Shown: in pieces, positions 27,551 through 34,973 of the stretch
How positions within the stretch are numbered: the stretch's first letter is position 1
Layout of the letters: every line of letters starts with the position of its first letter
From: Bacteroidota bacterium
GTDB lineage: Bacteria; Bacteroidota; Bacteroidia; Chitinophagales; Chitinophagaceae
Length of the DNA: 64,000 nucleotides
Assembly: GCA_018267955.1 (NCBI GenBank)
Contig: JAFDXL010000009.1
Span: 248,001 to 312,000, forward strand
Direction of reading: 5' to 3'
Program-made: the position numbers and the translations under genes
The notes under the pieces: model-generated
The model's input: the letters and a program-made list of their open reading frames with translations, nothing else
What the model was told of the DNA's origin: nothing
The model's database searches: none

Positions 27551-28681
27551 CTATAAACGTTGTTTTAAAACCGGTATTATCTCATTCTTCCAGCTGTTGA
27601 AATCGCCCTGCAAAATATGCGTGCGCGCCTGCTTTACCAAATGAAGATAGAACGCCAGGTTATGTATGCTGGCAATAGTAAGTCCAAGTATCTCACCGGC
27701 AACAAACAAATGGCGCAGATAAGCCTTTGAATAATAATTGCTGGTTTCACAGTCTATACCATCATCTATCGGGCTGAAATCATTTGCCCATTTCTTGTTC
27801 TTAATATTAATAACGCCTTTTGATGTAAACAGCATACCGTTACGGCCATTGCGGGTAGGCATCACGCAATCGAACATATCTACACCCAGAGATATATTCT
27901 CTAATATATTCCACGGTGTACCTACGCCCATCAGGTAGCGTGGTTTTGCATCCGGCAGGCGATCGCAGCAAAGCGCGCACATCTCGTACATCATCTCTTC
28001 CGGTTCGCCCACGGATAATCCGCCAATGGCATTGCCATCACATTCCATAGAGGCTATGAACTCAGCCGATGCTTCCCTCAGATCTTTATATGTACTGCCC
28101 TGTACAATGGGGAACAGGGATTGCTCATAACCATATTTAGGTTCCGTTTCGCTCATCTGCTTTACGCAGCGAGCCAGCCATCTATGGGTCAGCTCCATAG
28201 ATGTTTTGGCATATCCGTATTCCGACGGGTAGGGCGGACATTCATCGAAAGCCATGATAATATCGGCACCTATGCTGCGTTGTATATCTATTACATTCTC
28301 CGGGGTAAACAAGTGTTTGGATCCATCGATATGAGATTGGAATACCGCGCCTTCCTCTTTCAGCTTCCTGTTATTAGCAAGAGAGAATACCTGGTAGCCG
28401 CCGCTATCTGTGAGTATGGGCTTGTTCCAGCCGTTGAATTTATGTAAGCCACCAGCCTGCTCCAGTATATCGGTACCGGGGCGCAGGTATAGATGGTAGG
28501 TATTACCTAATATGATCTGGGCTTTTACTTCCTGTTCTAACTGCTGCTGGGTAACGGCCTTTACACTGCCGACTGTACCAACAGGCATAAAAATGGGGGT
28601 TTCAATAGTGCCATGAGCAGTGGTGATGACCCCGGCCCTTGCCTTACTGTTATTATCCCTTGCTTTTAATTCAAACTCCAT
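27551..28681 (-). CDS. tgt: tRNA-guanine(34) transglycosylase
   Basis: Protein of 376 residues. It has the TIM-barrel TGT signatures: L-T-D-S-G-G-Y-Q-V-F-S-L (nucleophile/base region), D-E-C-P-P-Y-P, G-G-L-S-V-G-E and P-T-R-N-G-R-N-G. It exchanges G34 for preQ1 in GUN-anticodon tRNAs for queuosine. Where most bacterial enzymes have a zinc motif C-x-C-x-x-C, this protein has only one Cys (G-I-D-C-E-T-S-N-Y-Y-S-K-A-Y-L-R-H-L). It is co-transcribed with the permease gene downstream. Confidence 0.93.
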   Translation of the reverse strand: MEFELKARDNNSKARAGVITTAHGTIETPIFMPVGTVGSVKAVTQQQLEQEVKAQIILGNTYHLYLRPGTDILEQAGGLHKFNGWNKPILTDSGGYQVFSLANNRKLKEEGAVFQSHIDGSKHLFTPENVIDIQRSIGADIIMAFDECPPYPSEYGYAKTSMELTHRWLARCVKQMSETEPKYGYEQSLFPIVQGSTYKDLREASAEFIASMECDGNAIGGLSVGEPEEMMYEMCALCCDRLPDAKPRYLMGVGTPWNILENISLGVDMFDCVMPTRNGRNGMLFTSKGVINIKNKKWANDFSPIDDGIDCETSNYYSKAYLRHLFVAGEILGLTIASIHNLAFYLHLVKQARTHILQGDFNSWKNEIIPVLKQRL

Positions 28682-28743
28682 ATATCTGTCAGTTTAGGCA
28701 TTATTGCCCTCACTATCTGCTAATAATTTGTTTCTTTGTCGCG

Positions 28744-29871
28744 GTGTTCAACGAGGCAATAGCTGCAATTTTTCTTTTATCTGTCACTATCCAGGTGGCT
28801 TATGCGCTCTATTTCTTTGTGCAGGTATTCAGGATACCAACCGCTGCTAAGCCGGTATCTGCTCAAAAGCCGGTATCTGTAATTATCTGCGCCAAAAACG
28901 AAGCCGCAAACCTGTTGCAGAACCTCCCCGCAATAATGGCGCAAAGATATATTAATGATGCGGGTATTACTCTTTTTAAAGTAATAGTAGTCAATGATGC
29001 TTCTGAGGACGATACAGCTAAAGTATTGGCTGGCTTCCAGGAAATCTATCCGCAGCTACAGGTAGTTACCATTGCTTCTAATGAAATACGCGATATGCCG
29101 GGTAAAAAATATGCCTTGGGTAAAGGAATTGCCGCGGCAGAAACGGATATAGTAGTGGTAAGCGATGCAGATTGTAAGCCATCTTCTGATCTTTGGCTGG
29201 CACAGATGGCTGCGCCTTTAATAAATGGCAAGGGCATTGTTGCGGGCTATGGTAAGTATATACAGCAACCGGGCTTACTTAATCGCTTTATCCGTTGGGA
29301 AACACTGCATACCTTTTTGCAATATAGCGGGTATGCGCTTGCAGGCAATCCTTATATGGCAACCGGCAGAAACCTGGCGTATCATAAAGAGGCATTTACA
29401 AAGGCGAGCGCTACACCTGCATGGCGTGCTTTGCCTTCAGGTGATGATGATCTGCTGATAGAGGCTTATGCCCATGCAGATAATATAACTATTGTATGCG
29501 ATGAGCAGGCCTTCACCATTTCTCCGGCAAAAAGCACCTGGGCAGATTGGGTAACGCAAAAGCAACGTCATTTATCTACCGGTAAATATTATAAAAAAGG
29601 CATACAAGTGTTATTGGCCGGCTATGCCGGTACCCATGCGCTCATGTGGATATTATTTTTAATCAGCTTGTTTACACCTTTTTATCAAACAGCACTGGTG
29701 GTAATGCTGTACCGTTGCTTTATTTATTGGCTGATTTGGGCCTATATGGCCAAACGACTTGGAGAAAAAGACCTGGTAACCTGGTTCCCGGTGATGGACT
29801 TTGGCTGGTTGCTTTATAATTTTGCGTTTTCGCCTTATATATTTTTGAAAAATAAGACTCAGTGGAAATAG
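28744..29871 (+). CDS. Family 2 glycosyltransferase, membrane-associated
   Basis: About 375 residues if started at the GTG at 28744. The open frame extends back to 28639, but that part overlaps the start of tgt and reads poorly, so the start is uncertain. A membrane segment is followed by a GT-A domain: V-S-V-I-I-C-A-K-N-E-A, V-V-N-D-A-S-E-D-D, V-V-S-D-A-D-C (DxD), and later G-D-D-D-L-L-I. The C-terminal third holds the Q-K-Q-R-H (Q/RxxRW-like) site and several membrane segments. It likely builds a polysaccharide or glycolipid. Its end overlaps the rsmG start. Confidence 0.88.
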   Translation: MFNEAIAAIFLLSVTIQVAYALYFFVQVFRIPTAAKPVSAQKPVSVIICAKNEAANLLQNLPAIMAQRYINDAGITLFKVIVVNDASEDDTAKVLAGFQEIYPQLQVVTIASNEIRDMPGKKYALGKGIAAAETDIVVVSDADCKPSSDLWLAQMAAPLINGKGIVAGYGKYIQQPGLLNRFIRWETLHTFLQYSGYALAGNPYMATGRNLAYHKEAFTKASATPAWRALPSGDDDLLIEAYAHADNITIVCDEQAFTISPAKSTWADWVTQKQRHLSTGKYYKKGIQVLLAGYAGTHALMWILFLISLFTPFYQTALVVMLYRCFIYWLIWAYMAKRLGEKDLVTWFPVMDFGWLLYNFAFSPYIFLKNKTQWK

Positions 29872-30488
29872 TCCTGAAATACTTTGCCGACTTTACAGAC
29901 ACACAACTGCAGCAGTTTGGCCAGCTCGAAGAGCTTTATAAAGAATGGAATGAGAAGATCAACGTCATTTCCCGAAAGGATATTGACTCGCTCTACGAAC
30001 GCCACGTATTACATTCTCTGGCTATAGCTGCGGTATGTACATTCAGCAAAGGTGCAGAGGTAGTAGATATAGGCACAGGTGGTGGCTTCCCCGGTATTCC
30101 ATTGGCTATCTTCTTTCCCGAGGTAGAATTCCTGTTGTCGGATAGCATTGGTAAAAAAATAAAGGTAGTGCAGGGTGTTGCCGATGCCATAGGCCTTAAA
30201 AATGTAACTGCCGTGCATAAAAGGGTAGAGGAGATAAAAGGCCGCTCATTCGATTTTGCAGTATCGCGTGCTGTTGCTCCGCTTGGTGATCTATGGAAAT
30301 GGATAAAACCCGCATTGCGTGCCGGCCATAAAAGCGAAGAATTTCATAACGGGCTTATTTGCCTGAAGGGTGGGGATCTGCGTGAGGAAATAAAAGCATC
30401 GGGCTTAAATCCTAAACGATGGAAAGTACATGATATTTTTCCCGAACCTGCATTTGAAGATAAATACGTACTCTATGTACAGCGATAA
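29862..30488 (+). CDS. rsmG: 16S rRNA (guanine527-N7)-methyltransferase
   Basis: Protein of 208 residues from a GTG start that overlaps the glycosyltransferase stop by 10 bp. The SAM-binding motif V-V-D-I-G-T-G-G-G-F-P-G-I-P-L-A is near residues 67-82, and the GidB signature V-I-S-R-K-D...L-Y-E-R-H-V-L-H-S-L is in the N-terminal part. It methylates G527 of 16S rRNA in the 530 loop. A strong terminator follows. Confidence 0.94.
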   Translation: MEIVLKYFADFTDTQLQQFGQLEELYKEWNEKINVISRKDIDSLYERHVLHSLAIAAVCTFSKGAEVVDIGTGGGFPGIPLAIFFPEVEFLLSDSIGKKIKVVQGVADAIGLKNVTAVHKRVEEIKGRSFDFAVSRAVAPLGDLWKWIKPALRAGHKSEEFHNGLICLKGGDLREEIKASGLNPKRWKVHDIFPEPAFEDKYVLYVQR

Positions 30489-30495
30489 TGAAAAT

Positions 30496-30520
30496 GCCCC
30501 GTAAATACGGGGCGTTTTTT
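30496..30520. terminator. rsmG terminator, shared with micro-gene unit 1
   Basis: GCCCCGT, loop AAAT, ACGGGGC, then T6 on the plus strand ends rsmG. The same stem core follows micro-genes 2 and 3 on the minus strand, so here it may also end unit 1, with a poorer T-run. Confidence 0.85.
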
Positions 30521-30586
30521 ATATATAGAGGATAAGAGAGTGGACAAATTTAAAAAAGTGCAGCGCGAAGCAACACGCTACACTTT

Positions 30587-30685
30587 TTAAAGATTAACAG
30601 CCAGTAGTACACACGAAAGGATAGAAATAAAAAGAACAATTCTTTTAGTAGCTTCTGCTTTGCGGAGGATGTTTGACTGTTGCAT
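30587..30685 (-). CDS. Micro-gene 1: 32-residue membrane peptide
   Basis: Reads M-Q-Q-S-N-I-L-R-K-A-E-A-T-K-R, then a hydrophobic stretch I-V-L-F-I-S-I-L-S-C-V-L-L-A-V-N-L and stop. Two homologous frames follow upstream in the same orientation (30966-31094 and 31382-31516). All begin MQQ, keep R-K-x-E-A, and end in the same segment ILSC(V/L)(L/V)LAVNL. Coding is supported by conservation of frame and hydrophobic tail among copies while the N-terminal part varies in length. It has its own promoter and activator-like array. A single-pass or secreted peptide is expected. The function is unknown; a type I toxin-like or signalling peptide is possible. Confidence 0.65.
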   Translation of the reverse strand: MQQSNILRKAEATKRIVLFISILSCVLLAVNL

Positions 30686-30750
30686 TTGTGTGTTTTTTAT
30701 TTTTTGTTTTGGGTTGTGTGTGTTTATTTTTTGTTTCGTTGTTTGTGATA

Positions 30751-30783
30751 CAAAGATGCTATCGTGGGCAGTCCTTTGCCAAA
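30751..30783 (-). promoter_or_regulatory. Promoter of micro-gene 1
   Basis: On the minus strand TTTG (-33, 30780-30783) and CATCTTTG (-7, 30751-30758) are separated by 21 nt, close to the Bacteroidota consensus. About 65 nt of A-rich leader separate it from the ATG. Confidence 0.65.
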
Positions 30784-30794
30784 TAATCAGGGCC

Positions 30795-30860
30795 GTTTAA
30801 CCGCTTCTTTAAAACTCGTTAACCACCGTTATTGCAAACGGTTAACCACTTATTAAGAAA
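30795..30860 (-). promoter_or_regulatory. Phased TTAA box array, unit 1
   Basis: TTAA at 30797, 30809, 30819, 30842 and 30853. The nearest box lies 14 nt upstream of the -33 element. Offsets are 0, 12, 22, 45 and 56, the same as in units 2 and 3. The position suggests an activator site. Confidence 0.6.
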
Positions 30861-30892
30861 TCATCTTTCCTTGTTATTTGATGTGTTTAGAC

Positions 30893-30923
30893 ATAAAAAA
30901 TAAGCCCCGTGAATACGGGGCTT
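30893..30923 (-). terminator. Terminator of micro-gene 2
   Basis: On the minus strand AAGCCCCGT, loop ATTC, ACGGGGCTT, then a run of T. It lies between the TTAA array of unit 1 and the stop of micro-gene 2. A conserved box containing CTCTTATCCTCTATAT lies between stop and stem. Confidence 0.8.
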
Positions 30924-30965
30924 CATTACATATAGAGGATAAGAGAGAATGATTTAAATGCCTGT

Positions 30966-31094
30966 TTACAGATTAACTGCCAGTACCAGGCATGATAGGA
31001 TAGAAACAAATAGAACGATTTTTATCATTGCTTCTGATTTGCGGATATGCAGGGTTTGAGCTTGTGCCGGGGTAAGATGAAGAGCCTGTTGCAT
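30966..31094 (-). CDS. Micro-gene 2: 42-residue membrane peptide
   Basis: Homologue of micro-genes 1 and 3. It starts M-Q-Q-A-L-H-L-T-P-A-Q-A-Q-T-L-H-I-R-K-S-E-A-M and continues into a hydrophobic tail I-K-I-V-L-F-V-S-I-L-S-C-L-V-L-A-V-N-L. Relative to copy 1 it has about 10 extra residues in the polar N-terminal part. It keeps the single Cys within the membrane segment. It has its own promoter, TTAA array and terminator. Confidence 0.65.
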   Translation of the reverse strand: MQQALHLTPAQAQTLHIRKSEAMIKIVLFVSILSCLVLAVNL

Positions 31095-31164
31095 AAAATG
31101 TGTTTTTTATCTTTTGTTTTGTTTGTGTTGTGTGTGTTTATTTTTTGTTTCGTTGTTTGTGATA

Positions 31165-31197
31165 CAAAGATGCTATCATGCACAGCCCTTTGCCAAA
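31165..31197 (-). promoter_or_regulatory. Promoter of micro-gene 2
   Basis: TTTG (-33, 31194-31197) and CATCTTTG (-7, 31165-31172) with a 21-nt spacer, the same geometry as unit 1. Confidence 0.65.
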
Positions 31198-31208
31198 TAA
31201 TCAGGGCC

Positions 31209-31274
31209 GTTTAACCTGCTGTTTAAAACTCGTTAACGTACATTGTTGTAAACGGTTAACCACTTATTAAGAAA
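31209..31274 (-). promoter_or_regulatory. Phased TTAA box array, unit 2
   Basis: TTAA at 31211, 31223, 31233, 31256 and 31267; offsets are identical to unit 1, and again 14 nt separate it from the -33 box. Confidence 0.6.
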
Positions 31275-31307
31275 TCATTTTTCCTTGTTATTTGATGCAT
31301 ATATGGA

Positions 31308-31337
31308 CAAAAAATAAGCCCCGTGAAAACGGGGCTT
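31308..31337 (-). terminator. Terminator of micro-gene 3
   Basis: On the minus strand AAGCCCCGT, loop TTTC, ACGGGGCTT, then a T-run. Confidence 0.8.
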
Positions 31338-31381
31338 CCATTACATATAGAGGATAAGAGAGAACGATTAAAAATGCTTTC

Positions 31382-31516
31382 TTACAAGTTTACTGCCAAT
31401 ACCAGGCATGATAGAATAGAAACAAATAGAACGATTTTTATCATTGCTTCTGATTTGCGGATATGCAGGGTTTGAACTTGTGGTTGGGTGTGGGTGATAT
31501 AAAGGGCCTGTTGCAT
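31382..31516 (-). CDS. Micro-gene 3: 44-residue membrane peptide
   Basis: Third homologue. It has the N-terminus M-Q-Q-A-L-Y-I-T-H-T-Q-P-Q-V-Q-T-L-H-I-R-K-S-E-A-M and a C-terminal segment identical to copy 2 (I-K-I-V-L-F-V-S-I-L-S-C-L-V-L-A-V-N-L). Its promoter region is the most diverged of the three, yet the geometry of all sites is kept. An overlapping longer frame on the same strand lacks homologues in the other units and is not accepted. Confidence 0.65.
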   Translation of the reverse strand: MQQALYITHTQPQVQTLHIRKSEAMIKIVLFVSILSCLVLAVNL

Positions 31517-31576
31517 AAATGTGTTTTTTATCTTTTGTTTTGTTTGTTTGTGTTAGTATTTTTTGCTTTGATGACA

Positions 31577-31609
31577 CAAATATGGGGGCATCAAGCATGC
31601 GTCTCCAAA
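31577..31609 (-). promoter_or_regulatory. Promoter of micro-gene 3
   Basis: TTTG (-33, 31606-31609) and CATATTTG (-7, 31577-31584), spacer 21 nt. Confidence 0.65.
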
Positions 31610-31620
31610 CATTTTAGCTC

Positions 31621-31685
31621 GTTTAACGACCGATTTAAAACCGGTTAACGCCAATAAATACAACTTGTTAACGACCGTTTAAGAA
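31621..31685 (-). promoter_or_regulatory. Phased TTAA box array, unit 3
   Basis: TTAA at 31623, 31635, 31645, 31668 and 31679. The flanking bases differ widely from units 1 and 2, but the offsets 0, 12, 22, 45 and 56 are exactly kept, which argues for a protein-binding constraint. Confidence 0.6.
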
Positions 31686-31794
31686 ACGGTTGCTAAAAGC
31701 CTTAACAGTAAAGGATATGCATATTTTTTGCGGTATGATGCGGAAATATGCCGGTTCTTTGAATAAAATATTTCAGCTTAGTAAAGACGTTTAT

Positions 31795-31802
31795 TATTTT
31801 TG
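31795..31802 (+). promoter_or_regulatory. Putative -7 element of the yebC-like gene (TATTTTTG)
   Basis: TAnnTTTG match 35 nt ahead of the start at 31838. A TTTC at 31771-31774 could be the -33 box with a 20-nt spacer. Confidence 0.45.
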
Positions 31803-31837
31803 CGCCCTGAACCAACAATCTGAAAATACATTAATAT

Positions 31838-32548
31838 ATGGGTAGGATATTCGAAGTACGGAAGTCAACCATGTTTGCCCGCTACGACCGTATGGCAAAG
31901 CAGTTTAGCCGTGTGGGTAAGGAAATAGCTATTGCTGTAAAGAAAGGCGGTGCCGACCCTAACACCAACCCTATGCTGCGCCGGGTGATCCAGAATGCCA
32001 AATCCTTTAACATGCCGAAGGACCGCATTGAGAACGCTATCAAAAACGCATTAGGAAAAGATACCAGCAACTACGACGAGGTGCTGTACGAAGGTTATGG
32101 CCCTCATGGTGTGGCTATACTGGTAGTAACAGCTACCGATAATACTACACGTACCGTTGCCAACGTACGCTCTCATTTCAATAAAGGTGGCGGTACATTA
32201 GGCAACAGCGGTTCTGTAGCATTCCTGTTTAAGCACATGGGTGTGTTTAAACTGAATCCTGAAGGCCTTAGCACCGAAGACCTGGAACTGGAACTGATCG
32301 ATGCAGGACTGGAAGAACTGGGTGAAGACAGTGAAGGTAAACTGATTGTACGTTGTGCATTTGAGGACTTTGGTAAGATGCAGAAAGCGTTGGAAGAAAA
32401 AGGCATCACACCTATATCTTCGGAGCTGGAATGGATACCAGGCACCACCGTTCAGGTAACAGATGAGCAATCAGAAGATATATTCAAACTGATAGAGCGC
32501 GTAGAACAGGATGACGACGTGCAGCAGGTGTTCCACAATATGGCATAA
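31838..32548 (+). CDS. YebC/PmpR-family protein
   Basis: Protein of 236 residues with the YebC/TACO1 pattern: M-G-R-I-F-E-V-R-K near the start, N-P-M-L-R-R-V-I-Q-N-A-K-S-F-N-M-P-K-D-R-I, Y-E-G-Y-G-P-H-G-V-A-I and N-S-G-S-V-A-F-L-F. Members were described as transcriptional regulators and, more recently, as factors helping ribosomes past difficult sequences. The usual N-terminal G-H-S-K-W segment is replaced by the Bacteroidota form. It is convergent with recQ, 3 bp between stops. Confidence 0.93.
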   Translation: MGRIFEVRKSTMFARYDRMAKQFSRVGKEIAIAVKKGGADPNTNPMLRRVIQNAKSFNMPKDRIENAIKNALGKDTSNYDEVLYEGYGPHGVAILVVTATDNTTRTVANVRSHFNKGGGTLGNSGSVAFLFKHMGVFKLNPEGLSTEDLELELIDAGLEELGEDSEGKLIVRCAFEDFGKMQKALEEKGITPISSELEWIPGTTVQVTDEQSEDIFKLIERVEQDDDVQQVFHNMA

Positions 32549-32551
32549 TAG

Positions 32552-34441
32552 CTAGGCTATGCTGATGTTGCCATAAATATCCAGCAGGATAGCGCGTTCA
32601 TCGGCCATACGCCTTACAATTGCACTAATATATTCTTTAGGATGATCCGGGAAGTGTTCCGCCAGCGAGAGCAGGCTTAGCTTTCCGGATTTTCTTATTA
32701 CAGATAGTATGCTTTCAGGGGTTGGCATCGCTGTTCTTGTCTTTTGCCTGCATATATCGCAATGCCCGCAGTCATCTGCTTTTTGCTCGTTGAAATACGA
32801 TAGCAGCATCCTAGTGCGGCACACATCTTTATTATACAGGTAAGCGATCATCGCAGCAGTCCGCTCTGCATGTCTTTGCTTTAATACCTGTATGCGTTTG
32901 TAGTTGATAATCAGCTGCCTGCTATCTACCCGGTAATGATGGAAGAATATCTGTGGCCCTTCTGTCTGCGCCCTGTATTCAAAGGTGCCCAGGTAATCCA
33001 ATTGCTTCAGGGCCAGTTCCAGGTCTGCCCGGTTCATTTTGGCCTGCTTTGCTATAGTAGATAACCGCACAGGGGTAGGGTATTGAAACAGGGATCCATA
33101 CAATCTTAATATACTTGTGATAAGATAGGTGTATTGGGGATAGCCGTTCATAAAGAAATCGAGCTCCTCTCTATTCAGCGGACAATACAAGGTGGGCGGC
33201 ATAAACACCGATTCGCTCATTGTCCATAAGCCTTCCTGCTCCAGCAGCTTCAACGCATAGCTTGCCGGCGCTGTGTCTAGTTTAAAACGCTGGCAAAATT
33301 CCTTCAGGTCGAAATTGTAATACGTATATGGTTCGGCACTGATGGGTATTTGCAGGTATTCTGCTACACATTGATAGATATGCCTCAGGTAGGGCTCTTC
33401 GGGGTATTGTATTTCTATACTGCTTTCCAGCCTGTTGATGTCTCCCTGGTTGTAATAAACAACGGATAGCGCGGGCATATTGTTTCTGCCTGCCCTGCCT
33501 GCTTCCTGGTAATAGGCTTCTAAATGCTCTGGTGCATCATAGTTGATAACTAACCTTACATCCGGTTTATTGATGCCCATGCCAAATGCCGTAGTAGCGA
33601 TGATTACCGGCACTTCATCCACCATCCATTGCCGTTGGGCCTCATCCCGATCGCGCTTGGGCATGCCTGCATGGTACACTGCCGATGCAATACCGTATTG
33701 CGCCAGCAGTTTACTCAATACTTCCGTTTGCCTGCGGCTGCGGCAATATATTATGGTACAGGTATTATTAGCACCTAACTGCTGTAACAACTCCTGGTTC
33801 TTATTCTCGGTATAGTTTACTGCATACTGTATGTTCTTTCTTTCAAAGCTTTGCACTACCAGCACCGGGCTGCGCATTTGTAATTGCAGGGCAATATCAT
33901 TCTGTACATGCTCGGTTGCAGTGGCTGTTAAAGCGAGCACCGGCACTTGCGGAAATTCTTCGCGTACAGTTACAATGCGCGTATAATCGGGCCGGAAATC
34001 ATGTCCCCACTGAGAGATACAGTGCGCCTCATCGATAGCCAGCAGGTTCAGGTTGAATGCGGGCAGGAATTGTTTAAACAGATCTGTCTGCAATCGCTCG
34101 GGCGATACATATAATAATTTATACGCATCGTTCATGGCATTGCTCAGTATCTGCTTCACTTCCAGGTAGTGCATACCGGAGTGAATGCAGGCTGCCGGTA
34201 TTTCTAATTGTGCCAATTGCTGCACCTGGTCCTGCATCAGGGCGATGAGTGGAGATATCACCAGGCACATGCCATCCATCATCAATGCCGGTACCTGGTA
34301 GCAGAGCGATTTACCCCCGCCTGTAGGTAGCAATGCCAGTGTATCCGTGCCGGAGACCACATAGTCTATGATGTCTTTCTGCAAGGGACGAAAGCGATCA
34401 TATCCCCAGTATTGTTTTAGTATTTCTTCTGCTGATGACAC
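32552..34441 (-). CDS. recQ: ATP-dependent DNA helicase RecQ
   Basis: Protein of 629 residues. Motif I is L-L-P-T-G-G-G-K-S-L-C-Y-Q-V-P, motif II is D-E-A-H-C-I-S-Q-W-G-H-D-F-R-P-D-Y, and motif VI is Q-E-A-G-R-A-G-R. The RQC zinc site is C-R-T-R-M...C-G-H-C-D-I-C, followed by a winged helix. A clear HRDC domain is not seen, so this is the short form common in Bacteroidota. It unwinds recombination intermediates. It is followed upstream by a small gene ending 6 bp before its start. Confidence 0.94.
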   Translation of the reverse strand: MSSAEEILKQYWGYDRFRPLQKDIIDYVVSGTDTLALLPTGGGKSLCYQVPALMMDGMCLVISPLIALMQDQVQQLAQLEIPAACIHSGMHYLEVKQILSNAMNDAYKLLYVSPERLQTDLFKQFLPAFNLNLLAIDEAHCISQWGHDFRPDYTRIVTVREEFPQVPVLALTATATEHVQNDIALQLQMRSPVLVVQSFERKNIQYAVNYTENKNQELLQQLGANNTCTIIYCRSRRQTEVLSKLLAQYGIASAVYHAGMPKRDRDEAQRQWMVDEVPVIIATTAFGMGINKPDVRLVINYDAPEHLEAYYQEAGRAGRNNMPALSVVYYNQGDINRLESSIEIQYPEEPYLRHIYQCVAEYLQIPISAEPYTYYNFDLKEFCQRFKLDTAPASYALKLLEQEGLWTMSESVFMPPTLYCPLNREELDFFMNGYPQYTYLITSILRLYGSLFQYPTPVRLSTIAKQAKMNRADLELALKQLDYLGTFEYRAQTEGPQIFFHHYRVDSRQLIINYKRIQVLKQRHAERTAAMIAYLYNKDVCRTRMLLSYFNEQKADDCGHCDICRQKTRTAMPTPESILSVIRKSGKLSLLSLAEHFPDHPKEYISAIVRRMADERAILLDIYGNISIA

Positions 34442-34446
34442 TTTAT

Positions 34447-34899
34447 TTATTGCATGCTGTCAACAAACATTGGTTTCAGGCCTTCTGCCCACAGTTGCTT
34501 CTTTGCTTCAGGTTTCTGTTCCATCTCTGTGAGTGATAAAGATGGAATAAATATCGCATCATCAAACCTGTTTGGCCCAAACAAGCGGAAGCTGGCGGAG
34601 ATACCTAATTGCGCCGGCATGATGCCCAGCAGTATCACATATTGTGGTGCGAAAATGCTCTTTAGTTTATGCCAGGCCATTTTTTCTGTGCCGGGTACCT
34701 GGATGATATTATAACCGGTATTATCAAGTTTGCAGGCACTCATCATCTTTTCAAGTTGTGCTGCTTCGGCGCTGCCTGTGTCAAAAGTTGCGCTGATTAT
34801 CAGTACACGCGCCTCGTTATTTATTTTTTTCATATCGATAGCATCATTCCAAAAACTATCCCACTCATTTTTTACTATATCTACATTATACAGGTTCAT
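34447..34899 (-). CDS. Conserved hypothetical protein upstream of recQ
   Basis: Protein of 150 residues, cytoplasmic, no known domain named with confidence. The pattern V-L-I-I-S-A-T-F-D...Y-V-I-L-L-G-I-M-P...I-F-I-P-S-L-S-L-T-E-M-E-Q-K-P-E-A-K-K-Q-L-W resembles the alpha/beta fold shared by DNA polymerase III psi (HolD) and uracil-DNA glycosylase relatives, where a P-S-L...K-x-x-L-W tail is usual. This is a weak similarity from memory. It lies just upstream of recQ on the same strand, which fits a DNA-replication or repair link. Confidence 0.7.
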   Translation of the reverse strand: MNLYNVDIVKNEWDSFWNDAIDMKKINNEARVLIISATFDTGSAEAAQLEKMMSACKLDNTGYNIIQVPGTEKMAWHKLKSIFAPQYVILLGIMPAQLGISASFRLFGPNRFDDAIFIPSLSLTEMEQKPEAKKQLWAEGLKPMFVDSMQ

Positions 34900-34973
34900 A
34901 TATTCGCCGATTATATCTGAAAGGAGGGTTACCGATTTTTTTTCGTTTCTTTGTGCGAAATTAATCCTTTGTT

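Noticed and set aside
28639..28743. Earlier start for the glycosyltransferase
   Set aside because: It overlaps the beginning of tgt and reads as low-quality Cys/Tyr/Pro-rich sequence; GTG at 28744 is a better, though unproven, start.
31368..31598. 76-residue minus-strand frame over micro-gene 3
   Set aside because: It has no counterpart in units 1 and 2, while the 44-residue frame in another phase is conserved in all three.
30489..31720. CRISPR-like array or repeat-only region
   Set aside because: Units are about 400 bp with conserved open frames, promoters and terminators; there are no short equal repeats with unique spacers.
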